NCBI RefSeq assembly: GCF_000341145.1
Contig: NZ_ANBE01000052.1
Coordinates: 25,070 to 61,730, forward strand
Length of the DNA: 36,661 nucleotides
From: Nocardiopsis xinjiangensis YIM 90004
GTDB lineage: Bacteria; Actinomycetota; Actinomycetes; Streptosporangiales; Streptosporangiaceae
Direction of reading: 5' to 3'
Shown here: positions 16,060 through 24,470 of the stretch, piece after piece
How positions within the stretch are numbered: the stretch's first letter is position 1
Layout of the letters: the number at the start of each line of letters is the position of its first letter
Position numbers and translations under genes: made by a program
Notes under the pieces: generated by a model
What the model saw: only the letters and a program-made list of their open reading frames with translations
The model's database searches: none
What the model was told of the DNA's origin: nothing

Positions 16060-16772
16060 CTGCCAACTCTCATTCAGGATCCTGGACCGGGGGACCGCCG
16101 GTCACCCGAACGACACGAGCGCCGCGTCATCCCAGACATACCACCGCGGTGGGCGGCGCACCCGGGGTCTTTCCCTTCCTGCCGTGCGGTGGCCGGAAAC
16201 GGTCACGTCAGGCCGTCGAAGGGGCCGTGGTCTGCTTCGGTGCCACGGCGCATCGAATCGTGTGTGTGCCGTCCGGTCCCCTCGCCGGAAGTTGCGCCCC
16301 CGGTGGTCGGTCCGGGGCCCTGTGACCGGGCTTTCGGGGCGTCCCGGAGCGGTCGCGGGTTGTCCCTGCGGCCTCGCGGGTGCATCCTGGCGACGCTCTC
16401 CGGACCGGCGGGGCTCCAGCCGCGCCAACGAGCCCCGATCCTGCCCTGCGAACCCGAGTGGACCGGCCGACCGGGCCGCAGGCACCGCCGGGGCGGCTCC
16501 TCGCCGTCCCGCCCGTGCCGAGCGGCCCGGGTCGGCACCGGCTCGTGCGCCTGCGCGGGAAACCTGTGGCATCGCACAGGAGGCAAAAGGGATCTACAAC
16601 GTAAAAGCGAGTCTCGCATGCAGAAATGTGCATCACATGGGTCCCGAAAAACACTCCCGCCTCCCCACCCCGGTTCCGTAAGGTGGAGCCCACGCGCTCC
16701 ACGTGCGTGGGCCGGTGCGGGGCACAGGACGGGTGCCCCGGGCCGGAAGGCCGGCGTGGGTGGGGCCGTGCG
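16060..16772. other. Gene-poor stretch with an AT-rich island
   Basis: No credible coding region: the open frames are arginine-, proline- and glycine-rich. An AT-rich island at about 16575-16680 stands out against the GC-rich surroundings and holds a dyad ATGTG-CAT-CACAT (16626-16638). Just after it, two mutually exclusive hairpins overlap: GTGGAGC/GCTCCAC (16683-16702) and CCCACGC/GCGTGGG (16689-16711). This could be a promoter or a small RNA. A 10-bp palindrome (CAGGATCCTG) lies at 16075-16084. Confidence 0.35.
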
Positions 16773-16800
16773 CGGGTACCGGGGAAGCCCCCGGTACCCG
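16773..16800 (-). terminator. Terminator after the 30-residue membrane protein gene
   Basis: CGGGTACCGGGG (16773-16784) pairs perfectly over 12 bp with CCCCGGTACCCG (16789-16800) with a 4-nt loop, 12 bases past the leftward stop at 16813. Confidence 0.7.
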
Positions 16801-16812
16801 TTGCCATCTCTG

Positions 16813-16905
16813 TCAGCGGGTCTTCATGACCGCGGGCAGGAGGCCGGTGATGATCATCATGCTCAGGCTCACGACCATGAGCACGAATCCGATGGTTCCG
16901 AGCAT
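16813..16905 (-). CDS. Tiny single-pass membrane protein (30 aa)
   Basis: An ATG at 16905 opens a 31-codon frame encoding one hydrophobic helix with a basic end: it starts MLGTIGFVLMVVS, continues SMMIITGLLP and ends VMKTR. A GGTGAGG ribosome site lies about 11 bases upstream, and a perfect 12-bp hairpin follows the stop, so this looks like a complete small transcription unit. The positive C-terminus suggests that end stays in the cytoplasm. I know no named family. Tiny proteins of this shape often bind and tune larger membrane complexes, but that is only an analogy. Confidence 0.6.
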   Translation of the reverse strand: MLGTIGFVLMVVSLSMMIITGLLPAVMKTR

Positions 16906-17066
16906 TGCTGGGTGTCCTCACCTTCGCTTGTGGCCGTCACGGACAGCCGCGCGGGGCGGCCCGATCCGGCGCCGCCCCGGAACCGGAGCGGCCTCTACCT
17001 CTGCGCGGTCACCTTATCCCGGCCACAGCACAGGCTCCCGGCGGGTGCCCGTCGCGACCTGCGTGC

Positions 17067-17852
17067 TCATCCCCACGTCCGCAGATGGGCCTGCACCAGC
17101 CACCGGTCCGCCCAGTCGGTGTCGGGCTCCTCGGGCACGTCGGCCTCGACGCACAGCACCGACAACCGTTCCTCCAGCCGCCGTGCGCGCTCCAGCGCCT
17201 CCTGGCGTGTGCGCTCTCCCCGCCGCAACGACAGCAGCCACGAACGGTCCGGTTCGGGCATCGGCAGGCTCATCCGTCCCCGCTCCATCAGCTCCACACC
17301 CTGCAACCCCAACCTGACCATGTGGTAGGCGAACTTGGTGTCGAAGCCGTGCGCCTCCACCAGCTCGGGACGGTTGGTGTGCCCGTGCCCACCCGTCATG
17401 CGCTCGCGTTGGGCACGCAGATACCCCAGGAACCGGTGGCCGGCGCGCCGGGTCACGAACCGTTGCGCCTGGGCCCGCAGCTCCCGGCCCAGGCCGGTGA
17501 CGGCCACGATCTCCTCCTCGGGCGCGAACAACGGCAGCAGCACCGTCGGGTTGCCCTCCAGGGCCAACCGGGTCCACTTGCGCAGCGAGTACACCGTCAG
17601 GTCCAGGTCGCCTTCGCCCGAACGCACGTGCTCGGGGCGGCTGCGGTACACGTACTGCTCGAAGCGGCGCAGCCCCGCCACGTACTCCGGGGGCTCGACG
17701 CAGATGCCCATTTCGTCCCGGTCGCCCTCCTCCAGGGCCAACCCGTGCACCCGCGAACCCACCTGGCAGCGCAGCACGGTCCCCTCCTCGGCGATGCGGG
17801 CGAACTCCTCGCTCGTGTGCTTCAACGCGCCCCCCTGCGCACTCGGTGACAC
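17067..17852 (-). CDS. RlaP-type nucleotidyltransferase domain protein
   Basis: A 261-residue protein of the DNA polymerase beta-like nucleotidyltransferase superfamily, RlaP group (RNA-ligase-adjacent protein, PF10127-like). The nucleotidyltransferase signature is GSRVHG (residues 32-37) with acidic residues in GDRDEMG (D44, D46) and a further acidic strand GDLDLTVYS (D82/D84). A helical C-terminal half follows. The family often sits beside an RNA ligase, but none is seen here, and the reaction is unknown. GTG 17852 is used; a TTG at 17825 with a better ribosome site (AGGGGGG) would remove nine residues and may be the true start. The gene is divergent from the methyltransferase at 17940. Confidence 0.8.
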   Translation of the reverse strand: MSPSAQGGALKHTSEEFARIAEEGTVLRCQVGSRVHGLALEEGDRDEMGICVEPPEYVAGLRRFEQYVYRSRPEHVRSGEGDLDLTVYSLRKWTRLALEGNPTVLLPLFAPEEEIVAVTGLGRELRAQAQRFVTRRAGHRFLGYLRAQRERMTGGHGHTNRPELVEAHGFDTKFAYHMVRLGLQGVELMERGRMSLPMPEPDRSWLLSLRRGERTRQEALERARRLEERLSVLCVEADVPEEPDTDWADRWLVQAHLRTWG

Positions 17853-17939
17853 GACGGCGGCAATCTACCGGTGCCCGCCCGGCCGTGCCGAAGGATTTTT
17901 CCGACACGTCCCCCTTGCTCGGGCCTCCTCGAGGGCCGT

Positions 17940-18806
17940 ATGACTGGTCAGCGACCGCCACGCCCGGCCCCGGCCGGGCCCGACCCCGAGAGAGATCAGG
18001 CCGTGCCCCCTCACCCCACCCGCCCCGAGATCGACACCGCCGTTCCCCACAACGCCCGCATCTGGAACCACTGGTTGGGCGGCAAGGACAACTACCCCGT
18101 CGACCGGGAGCTCGGCGAACAGATCCGGGCCTTCTTCCCCGAGATCGTCGACAATGCCCGGGCCGACCGGGCCTTCCTGGTCCGTACCGTCACCCATCTG
18201 GTCCGGGAGGAGGGCATCGACCAGTTCCTCGACATCGGCACCGGTCTGCCCACCCACAACAACACCCACGAGGTCGCCCAGGCACTGGACCCGCGCGCCC
18301 GGGTGGTCTACGCCGACAACGACCCCCTCGTACTGGCCCACGCGCGCGCCTTGCTCGTGGGCACCGAGGAGGGACGCACCGACTACGTCGACGCCGACCT
18401 GACCGACCCCGGCGCCATTCTGGAGGCGGCCGCGCGCACACTCGACCTGGATCGGCCGGTGGCCCTGATGCTGTTGGGTGTGCTCAACTTCGTCGGGGAG
18501 GACGCCGTGGTCCGCGATGTGCTGGACCGGCTGTCGGAGGCGCTCGCCCCGGGCAGTTTCCTGGTGATCGCCCACCCCACCGACGAGGTCGACCACGAAC
18601 GCGCCCATGAGGTCGCCGAGGCCTGGAACGAGCGTGGTACACCCCTTCTGACCATGCGTTCGGCCGACCGTGTGCGTTCCTTCTTCGCGGGCCTGGAGAT
18701 GCTGGAGCCGGGACTGGTCTCCTGTCCCCTGTGGCGTCCCGACGCCACCGAGGTCGGCGCCGCCCGCCCCGTCGCCGAGTACGGGGGTGTGGCCCGCAAG
18801 AGATGA
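17940..18806 (+). CDS. SAM-dependent methyltransferase, Methyltransf_19 (DUF574) family
   Basis: A 288-residue protein of an actinobacterial methyltransferase family that occurs in many copies in Streptomyces-like genomes; substrates are mostly unknown. The N-terminal signature ARIWNHWLGGKDNYPVDR (residues 39-56) and the SAM-binding loop FLDIGTGLPT (about 96-105) are clear. The second SAM motif is VVYADNDPLVLAHA. ATG 17940 has GAGGG 5 bases upstream. It is divergent from the RlaP gene, with starts 87 bases apart. The space to the convergent paaK holds a long-range repeat, CGTGTCCGGG (18816-18825) with CCCGGACACG (18870-18879), perhaps a terminator. Confidence 0.88.
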   Translation: MTGQRPPRPAPAGPDPERDQAVPPHPTRPEIDTAVPHNARIWNHWLGGKDNYPVDRELGEQIRAFFPEIVDNARADRAFLVRTVTHLVREEGIDQFLDIGTGLPTHNNTHEVAQALDPRARVVYADNDPLVLAHARALLVGTEEGRTDYVDADLTDPGAILEAAARTLDLDRPVALMLLGVLNFVGEDAVVRDVLDRLSEALAPGSFLVIAHPTDEVDHERAHEVAEAWNERGTPLLTMRSADRVRSFFAGLEMLEPGLVSCPLWRPDATEVGAARPVAEYGGVARKR

Positions 18807-18924
18807 GGCGCGCCGCGTGTCCGGGTGGTCAGGCGGGCAGCAGCACCCGCGTGAAGGAGGCGGACCGGTCCCGGACACGGCGGGGTCCGCCGCCTTTCCG
18901 GCGGGCCCTGTGCACGGGGCGGGG

Positions 18925-20280
18925 TCAGAGCTGGCGCTGGTCGATGATGCGGCGGAACTTGCCGACCGAGCGCTCGATGCCCTCGGGATCGACGACGTCG
19001 ACGGTGACGCTCACCCCGACCCGGTCCTTCACGGTCGCGACGATCTCCTTGCTCAGGCTCACGCGGCGGTCGGCGGTGCAGTCCGGGGCTGCCTCCACGC
19101 GCACGGACATGCGGTCCATCCGGCCGTCCTTGGTGAGTACGAGCTGGAAGTGCGGGGCGAGCCCGTCCAGGTCCAGGAGGATCTCCTCGATCTGGGTGGG
19201 GAAGACGTTGACCCCGCGCAGGATGATCATGTCGTCGCTGCGGCCGGTGACCTTGTCCATGCGGCGCACTGAGCGGGCGGTGCCCGCGCGCAGTGTGGTC
19301 AGGTCGCGGGTGCGGTAACGGATGACGGGCATGGCCTGTTTGGTCAGGGAGGTCAGGGCCAGTTCGCCGTTCTGCCCGTCGGGCAGAACGGCGTGGCTGA
19401 CGGGGTCGAGGACCTCGGGGTAGAAGTGGTCCTCCCAGACGTGGAGGCCGTCCTTGGTCTCCACGCACTCGTTGGCCACGCCCGGTCCCATGACTTCGGA
19501 GAGGCCGTAGATGTCGACGGCGTGGAGGTCGAATCGTTCCTCGATCTCGCGGCGCATCTGCTCGGTCCAGGGTTCGGCGCCGAAGATGCCGGTCTTAAGG
19601 GAGGTCGTGCGCGGGTCGATGCCCTGGCGTTCGAACTCGTCCAGCAGGGTCAGCATGTAGCTGGGTGTGATCATGATGATCTCGGGGCGGAAGTCCTGGA
19701 TGAGTTGGACCTGTTTGGCGGTCTGGCCGCCGGAGGCGGGGATGACGGTGCAGCCCAGTTTCTCGGCGCCGTAGTGGGCGCCCAGTCCGCCGGTGAAGAG
19801 GCCGTAGCCGTAGGAGACGTGCACTTTCTGGCCGGGGCGGCCGCCGGCGGCGCGTACCGAGCGGGCCACGACGCTCGCCCAGGTGTCGATGTCGTCCTCG
19901 GTGTAGCCGACCACGGTGGGGCGGCCGGTGGTTCCGCTGGAGGCGTGGATGCGGCTGACCTGTTCCTGGGGGACCGCGAGCATGCCGAAGGGGTAGGTGT
20001 CGCGCAGGTCGTCCTTGGTGGTGTGGGGGAAGTGTCGGAGGTCTTCCAGGGCCTCGAGGTCCTCGGGGTGCACGCCGGCCTCGTCGAACTTGCGCTTGTA
20101 CAGCGGCACGTTCTCGTAGGCGTGCTTCAGGGTCCACTGCAGGCGGGTGAGCTGCGTTGCGCGCAGCTCGTCGACACTCATTCGCTCGGCCGGGTCGAGT
20201 TCCTGGGGATCCGGCGCCTGACCGAGGCGCTGGGAAAGGGCAGTACCGGCCGACTGCGGGGTCGTGTCGTGGATTGCCAT
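18925..20280 (-). CDS. paaK: Phenylacetate-CoA ligase
   Basis: A 451-residue AMP-forming ligase that makes phenylacetyl-CoA from phenylacetate, ATP and CoA in the cytoplasm, the entry step of the pathway. The AMP-binding loop is ASSGTTGRPTVVGYT (residues 113-127), and the PaaK-type C-terminal domain carries RSDDMIILRGVNVFPTQIE. Length is normal for PaaK. ATG 20280 has GGAGAGG upstream. It is transcribed away from the paaF-like gene, with a PaaR-like operator 117-138 bases upstream in the shared spacer, so both directions are probably induced by the same effector, phenylacetyl-CoA. Confidence 0.95.
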   Translation of the reverse strand: MAIHDTTPQSAGTALSQRLGQAPDPQELDPAERMSVDELRATQLTRLQWTLKHAYENVPLYKRKFDEAGVHPEDLEALEDLRHFPHTTKDDLRDTYPFGMLAVPQEQVSRIHASSGTTGRPTVVGYTEDDIDTWASVVARSVRAAGGRPGQKVHVSYGYGLFTGGLGAHYGAEKLGCTVIPASGGQTAKQVQLIQDFRPEIIMITPSYMLTLLDEFERQGIDPRTTSLKTGIFGAEPWTEQMRREIEERFDLHAVDIYGLSEVMGPGVANECVETKDGLHVWEDHFYPEVLDPVSHAVLPDGQNGELALTSLTKQAMPVIRYRTRDLTTLRAGTARSVRRMDKVTGRSDDMIILRGVNVFPTQIEEILLDLDGLAPHFQLVLTKDGRMDRMSVRVEAAPDCTADRRVSLSKEIVATVKDRVGVSVTVDVVDPEGIERSVGKFRRIIDQRQL

Positions 20281-20396
20281 GGGCCTCTCCGGATACTGAG
20301 CGCGGTTCTACCGCCAGGCCGGACGCCTGGGAGGGGCGGCGGGTGGCCCGCGCGTCGGGTGGACGCGGTCCGTCCGCGGGGTGGACCGACTTGCTT

Positions 20397-20418
20397 ACTG
20401 ACCGACCGTTCGGTTACT
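20397..20418. promoter_or_regulatory. PaaR-like operator between paaK and the paaF-like gene
   Basis: A 22-bp imperfect palindrome has core ACCGACCGTTCGGT flanked by ACTG and TACT. As I recall the TetR-type PaaR motif of Corynebacterium glutamicum (ACT, any, ACCG, two any, CG, two any, CGGT, any, AGT), this site misses one fixed position. Its location fits control of both divergent units. A near copy lies at 23082-23103. Confidence 0.75.
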
Positions 20419-20465
20419 AATGCATTTATTCAGTCTCCGGTCAGCCGTGTCAAGGAGAAGTGTCG

Positions 20466-20525
20466 ATGAGTTCACAGGCGATGGTGGCACGCGCCACCAC
20501 GATGGGTACGGGAGGGCACACGTGA
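20466..20525 (+). CDS. Possible leader peptide (19 aa) upstream of the paaF-like gene
   Basis: ATG 20466 is preceded by AAGGAG at an ideal distance and encodes a 19-residue peptide beginning MSSQAMVARATT. It is not hydrophobic and has no known relative. Its stop overlaps a second small frame starting at GTG 20522. It may be a translated leader or a by-product of the strong ribosome site. Confidence 0.35.
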   Translation: MSSQAMVARATTMGTGGHT

Positions 20526-20593
20526 ATGAGGACCACTCGGCCGGCGGGGCCCGGGGACAGGGCACCCACTCGTGTTGGAGCGCGCGTGAGTGA
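20522..20593 (+). CDS. Second possible small frame (23 aa) overlapping the paaF-like start
   Basis: GTG 20522 overlaps the preceding stop as GTGA, has GGGAGGG 6 bases upstream, and runs 23 codons to a stop at 20591-20593, overlapping the enoyl-CoA hydratase start (20586). The same ribosome site could instead serve ATG 20526, which would extend the hydratase by 20 residues. Peptide evidence is lacking. Confidence 0.25.
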   Translation: MNEDHSAGGARGQGTHSCWSARE

Positions 20594-21329
20594 AGAGTTC
20601 GAGACCCTGGACGTCGACCGGCGCGAGGACCGCGTGGTGGTGGAACTGCACCGCTCCGAGGCCCGCAACGCCATCAACGGCCGCATGATCGAGGAACTGC
20701 ACCAGGTGTGCGCCGAGGTCGAGACCGATCCCAGACCCCTGCTGCTGACCGGGCACGGCACCGTCTTCGCCGGGGGCGCCGACATCACCGAACTGCGTGC
20801 CCGTGGTCGCCAGGAGGCCCTGGACGGCATCAACAGCCGCCTGTTCGAGCGGCTGCACCGCCTGCGGGTGCCCACTGTGGCGGCGGTGGACGGGTTCGCG
20901 CTGGGCGGCGGCGCCGAGCTGTCCTACGCGTGCGACATCCGGATCGCCACGCCCACGGCCGTCTTCGCCCAACCCGAGCCGGGGCTGGGCATCATCGCGG
21001 GCGCCGGTGCGTGTTGGCGCCTGCGCGAGCTGGTGGGTGTCTCGGTCGCCAAACAGGTGCTGCTGGGCGGCTACCGGCTCGACGCCGACGCGGCGCTGCG
21101 CCATGGGCTGGTCGCCGAGATCGTGCCCTCGGAGGGGCTGCGCGAGCGCGCCCACGCTCTGCTGGACCGCATGGCCCGGAGTTCGGCCCAGGCCCTGCGC
21201 CTGACCAAGGCGGTCGTGGATGCCGACGGTCCCCATCCGTTGGCCGACGACCTGACGCAGGCGGTGCTGTTCGAGAGCGCCGACAAACACGAGCGGATGA
21301 GTCGTTTCCTGGAGAGGAAGAAGCCTTGA
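20586..21329 (+). CDS. paaF: Enoyl-CoA hydratase (PaaF-like)
   Basis: A 247-residue crotonase-family enzyme. By position it probably hydrates the unsaturated dehydroadipyl-CoA made after ring cleavage. Both catalytic glutamates of hydratases are present, in GGGAEL and QPEPGLG, and the oxyanion-hole segment GGADI is visible. GTG 20586 is chosen because GGAG lies 6-7 bases upstream; ATG 20526 is an alternative. Its stop overlaps the next gene's TTG start by 4 bases. The paaF name rests on the retained hydratase residues and the cluster; strict orthology is not proven. Confidence 0.82.
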   Translation: MSEEFETLDVDRREDRVVVELHRSEARNAINGRMIEELHQVCAEVETDPRPLLLTGHGTVFAGGADITELRARGRQEALDGINSRLFERLHRLRVPTVAAVDGFALGGGAELSYACDIRIATPTAVFAQPEPGLGIIAGAGACWRLRELVGVSVAKQVLLGGYRLDADAALRHGLVAEIVPSEGLRERAHALLDRMARSSAQALRLTKAVVDADGPHPLADDLTQAVLFESADKHERMSRFLERKKP

Positions 21330-22198
21330 GCAGCACCCAGCAGCCGGTTCCCGAAACCGTCGCCGTCGTCGGCGGGGGCACCATGGGGGCCGGTATCGTC
21401 CAGCAGTTCCTCACCGCGGGTGCTCGCGTGGTGCTGGTGGAGGCCTCGGGGGAGGCCGCCGCGGCCGGGCGCGAGCGTGTGGCGGCCGGTCTGGGGAAAG
21501 CCCGCGAGCGCGGCAAGATCGAGAGTGGGCCCGAGGACTACCTGGCGGCCCTGACCACGGTGGTCGCGGTCGAACAGATCCCCGCCGGGGCGGGTCTGGT
21601 GGTGGAGGCGGTGCCCGAGAAACCCGAACTCAAGATCGCCGTGCTCGCCGCCGCCGAGGCGGCCGTGGGTGAGGACGCCGTCCTGGCCTCCAACACCAGT
21701 TCGCTGTCGGTGAGCGACCTGGCGGCGGCGCTGAAGCGTCCCGCACGGTTCCTGGGCACCCATTTCTTCAACCCGGTTCCGGCCTCCAGGCTCGTGGAGA
21801 TCGTCACCGCGCCCGAGACCGACCCGGTGGTGCTGGCGTCGGTGCGCGGTTGGGTCGGCGCCTTGGGCAAGGCCGAGATCGTGGTCCGTGATGCCCCCGG
21901 CTTCGCCACCAGCCGTCTGGGCGTGGCCCTGGGGCTGGAGGCGATCCGCATGGTCGAGGAGGGGGTCGCCTCCCCGGCCGACATCGACACCGCCATGGAG
22001 CTGGGGTACCGCCACCCCATGGGTCCGCTGGCCTTGACCGATCTGGTCGGGCTGGACGTGCGTATGGCCATCGCCGAGCATCTGGCGGGTGAGCTGGGGG
22101 ACCGGTTCGCTCCGCCCGAACTCCTGCGCCGTAAGGTCGCCGAGGGAGAGCTCGGCCGCAAGAGCGGTCAGGGTTTCCACGACTGGAACGAGGAGTGA
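21326..22198 (+). CDS. paaH: 3-hydroxyacyl-CoA dehydrogenase (PaaH-like)
   Basis: A 290-residue NAD-dependent 3-hydroxyacyl-CoA dehydrogenase, which would oxidise 3-hydroxyadipyl-CoA to 3-oxoadipyl-CoA. The N-terminal dinucleotide-binding loop is VVGGGTMGAG, the catalytic region holds LGTHFFNPVP, and the C-terminal dimer domain has GYRHPMGPLALTDLVGLD. The short single-domain length matches bacterial PaaH/FadB2 types rather than multifunctional enzymes. The start is TTG 21326, overlapping the hydratase stop (TTGA), with GAGAGGAAG upstream, so translation is coupled. Confidence 0.88.
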   Translation: MSSTQQPVPETVAVVGGGTMGAGIVQQFLTAGARVVLVEASGEAAAAGRERVAAGLGKARERGKIESGPEDYLAALTTVVAVEQIPAGAGLVVEAVPEKPELKIAVLAAAEAAVGEDAVLASNTSSLSVSDLAAALKRPARFLGTHFFNPVPASRLVEIVTAPETDPVVLASVRGWVGALGKAEIVVRDAPGFATSRLGVALGLEAIRMVEEGVASPADIDTAMELGYRHPMGPLALTDLVGLDVRMAIAEHLAGELGDRFAPPELLRRKVAEGELGRKSGQGFHDWNEE

Positions 22199-22202
22199 GA
22201 GC

Positions 22203-22991
22203 GTGAGCGAACAGAAGGCGGCGGAGTTCGTCGAGGCCGATGGTCTGGCCACGGTGCGGCTCAACAGCCCGGCCCTGACCCGCGAGGTCAAGGAGGAGCT
22301 GCTGGGTGCGTTGCGGCAGGCCGCCGAGTCCGCGACCGCCCGTGCGGTGCTCGTGGTGGGTTCGGGTCGGGCTTTCTGCGTGGGCCAGGACCTGGCCGAG
22401 CACGCCACGATCCTGGAGCAGGCCCCCGAACAGGCCCTGACGACGGTGCGCGAGCACTACAACCCCATCGTCCAGGCTTTCGAGAACATCCAGGTTCCGG
22501 TGGTGGTCGGTATCGGTGGCGCCTGCGTGGGCGCGGGTCTGGGTTTCGCCCTGGCCGGGGACGTGCGGGTGGCCGCGCGCCGGGCCAAGTTCGGTACCGC
22601 CTTCACCGGCATCGGGCTGGCCTCGGACTCGGGGCTGGCGGTGCGCCTGGTGCGTGCGCTGGGCAGCGCCCGGGCCATGGAGCTGATGCTGCTGGGCACG
22701 ATGCTCCCGGCCGAGCGTGCCCTCGAGTTGGGGCTGGTCACCGAGGTCGTGGACGACGACGCCTGGCAAGAGCGGGCCCGTGAGCTGGCCTCGACCTTGG
22801 CGGCCGGTCCCACCAGTGCGTTCGTGGCGGCCAAGCGTGAGGTGCGCTCGGCCTCCGAGGGCGGACGCGACCTTCCCGAGCTGTTGGAGGAGGAGGCCGA
22901 CCTCCAGAACCAGCTGGGCACGACCGGTGACCACGTCGGTGCGGTCGCGTCGTTCCTGAACAAGGAGAAGCCGGCCTTCTCCGGGAACTGA
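22203..22991 (+). CDS. paaG: Ring-1,2-epoxyphenylacetyl-CoA isomerase (PaaG-like)
   Basis: A 262-residue crotonase-fold enzyme. The first hydratase glutamate is replaced (VGAGLGFALAGD), whereas an aspartate is kept in the IGLASDSG segment, the pattern of isomerases such as PaaG. It would turn the 1,2-epoxide into the oxepin form before ring opening. GTG 22203 has GAGGAG upstream, and the gene lies 4 bases past paaH. It ends 129 bases before paaA, where a second PaaR-like site and a new promoter lie. It could alternatively be a second hydratase. Confidence 0.82.
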   Translation: MSEQKAAEFVEADGLATVRLNSPALTREVKEELLGALRQAAESATARAVLVVGSGRAFCVGQDLAEHATILEQAPEQALTTVREHYNPIVQAFENIQVPVVVGIGGACVGAGLGFALAGDVRVAARRAKFGTAFTGIGLASDSGLAVRLVRALGSARAMELMLLGTMLPAERALELGLVTEVVDDDAWQERARELASTLAAGPTSAFVAAKREVRSASEGGRDLPELLEEEADLQNQLGTTGDHVGAVASFLNKEKPAFSGN

Positions 22992-23081
22992 CGGAGGGTT
23001 CGCCGCGCGGATCGTTGCGGCACGTCCGGATCCGGACGCTCGAGGACTTGCGTCGGGCGGACGGATCCGGGGATACTAATT

Positions 23082-23103
23082 ACTGACCGAACGTTCGGTT
23101 ATG
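23082..23103. promoter_or_regulatory. PaaR-like operator before paaA
   Basis: A 22-bp palindrome with perfect core ACCGAACGTTCGGT, flanked by ACTG and TATG, lies 18 bases before the paaA ATG. It differs at 2 of 22 positions from the site at 20397-20418, so both units probably respond to the same TetR-type repressor. Confidence 0.75.
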
Positions 23104-23120
23104 AATGGGGACGGAGAACC

Positions 23121-24095
23121 ATGACAACCACGGCAGGGGAAGCGCCCCCAGAAGCGGACCGGGCCCTGCAGGCCGACTTCGACACCAAGGTCGCCGCCAA
23201 ACAGCGCATCGAGCCCCGAGACTGGATGCCGGAGGGCTACCGCAAGAGCCTGGTGCGCCAGATCGCCCAGCACGCCCACTCCGAGATCATCGGCATGCAA
23301 CCCGAGGGCGACTGGATCGCGTCCGCGCCGAGCCTGCGCCGCAAAGCCATCCTGCTGGCCAAGGTCCAGGACGAGGCCGGTCACGGCCTGTACCTGTATG
23401 CCGCCGCCGAGACCCTCGGCGTGGACCGTGCCGAACTCACCGAGCGTCTGATCGATGGGCGCCAGAAGTACTCCTCGATCTTCAACTACCCCTCCCTGAC
23501 CTACGCCGACGTCGGCGTCATCGGCTGGCTCGTGGACGGCGCCGCCATCTGCAACCAGGTGCCGCTGTGCCGCACCTCCTTCGGCCCCTACGCCCGCGCC
23601 ATGGTGCGTATCTGCAAGGAGGAGTCCTTCCACCAGCGCCAGGGCTACGAACTGCTCATGCGCATGATGGAGGGGACCCGGAGCCAGCGCAGGACGGTCC
23701 AGGAGGCCGTGGACCGCTGGTGGTGGCCCTCGCTGATGATGTTCGGCCCGCCCGATGCCGATTCCCCCAACACCCAGCAGTCGCTGGAGTGGGGCATCAA
23801 GATCGACACCAACGACGCCCTGCGCCGCAAGTTCGTCGACATGACCGTGCCCCAGGCCGACAAACTCGGTGTCACCCTGCCCGACCCCGAACTCGTCTGG
23901 AACGAGGACAGCGGCCAGTACGACTTCGGCGAGCCCGACTGGAACGAGTTCAAACAGGTCGTCTCCGGTAACGGCCCCTGCAACGCCGAGCGCGTGGCCC
24001 GCCGCCGCGCCGCGCACGAGGAGGGTGCGTGGGTCCGGGAGGCCGCCACCGCCTACGCGAACAAGCACCGCAACACCCAGGAGGTGGCCGTATGA
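23121..24095 (+). CDS. paaA: Phenylacetyl-CoA epoxidase catalytic subunit PaaA
   Basis: A 324-residue ferritin-like di-iron subunit of the PaaABC(D)E multicomponent monooxygenase, which epoxidises the aromatic ring of phenylacetyl-CoA. Di-iron ligand motifs are visible in [11 protein letters not shown] and [12 protein letters not shown] (the E-x2-H pairs), with the family segments DWMPEGYR and [16 protein letters not shown] 23121 has GGAG 6 bases upstream. The stop overlaps paaB by 4 bases (ATGA). Confidence 0.96.
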   Translation: MTTTAGEAPPEADRALQADFDTKVAAKQRIEPRDWMPEGYRKSLVRQIAQHAHSEIIGMQPEGDWIASAPSLRRKAILLAKVQDEAGHGLYLYAAAETLGVDRAELTERLIDGRQKYSSIFNYPSLTYADVGVIGWLVDGAAICNQVPLCRTSFGPYARAMVRICKEESFHQRQGYELLMRMMEGTRSQRRTVQEAVDRWWWPSLMMFGPPDADSPNTQQSLEWGIKIDTNDALRRKFVDMTVPQADKLGVTLPDPELVWNEDSGQYDFGEPDWNEFKQVVSGNGPCNAERVARRRAAHEEGAWVREAATAYANKHRNTQEVAV

Positions 24096-24403
24096 GCGCC
24101 GACGACAAGCCCGGGCCCGTCCGGCCCGAATGGCCGCTCTACGAGGTCTTCGTCCGCGGCAAGCGCGGCCTGAACCACGTGCACGTGGGGTCCCTGCACG
24201 CTCCCGACGAGCAGATGGCGCTGCACAACGCCCGCAACCTGTACACGCGCCGCAACGAGGGCGTCAGCATCTGGGTGGTGCGCGCGGAGGACATCACCGC
24301 TTCCAGCCCGGACGAGAAGGACCCCTTCTTCGAGCCGAGCGGTGACAAGGTCTACCGTCACCCCACCTTCTATCCCGTCCCCGAGGACGTCCCCCACATC
24401 TAG
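24092..24403 (+). CDS. paaB: Phenylacetyl-CoA epoxidase subunit PaaB
   Basis: A 103-residue small structural subunit that bridges PaaAC pairs in the epoxidase complex. The family pattern is clear: [36 protein letters not shown] and the C-terminal [15 protein letters not shown]. The start ATG 24092 lies inside the paaA stop (ATGA), with CAGGAGG before it. A 67-base gap with no clear promoter precedes paaC. Confidence 0.95.
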   Translation: MSADDKPGPVRPEWPLYEVFVRGKRGLNHVHVGSLHAPDEQMALHNARNLYTRRNEGVSIWVVRAEDITASSPDEKDPFFEPSGDKVYRHPTFYPVPEDVPHI

Positions 24404-24470
24404 GGCGAGCATGCGCTGCACGGTAGGCGCCGCAGGACGCAGGGGACCGAAGAGGCATTGAGGAACGACA

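Noticed and set aside
16208-16921. Long leftward open frame covering the tiny membrane gene
   Set aside because: Composition is random GC-type, and the short frame inside has better start, stop and terminator evidence.
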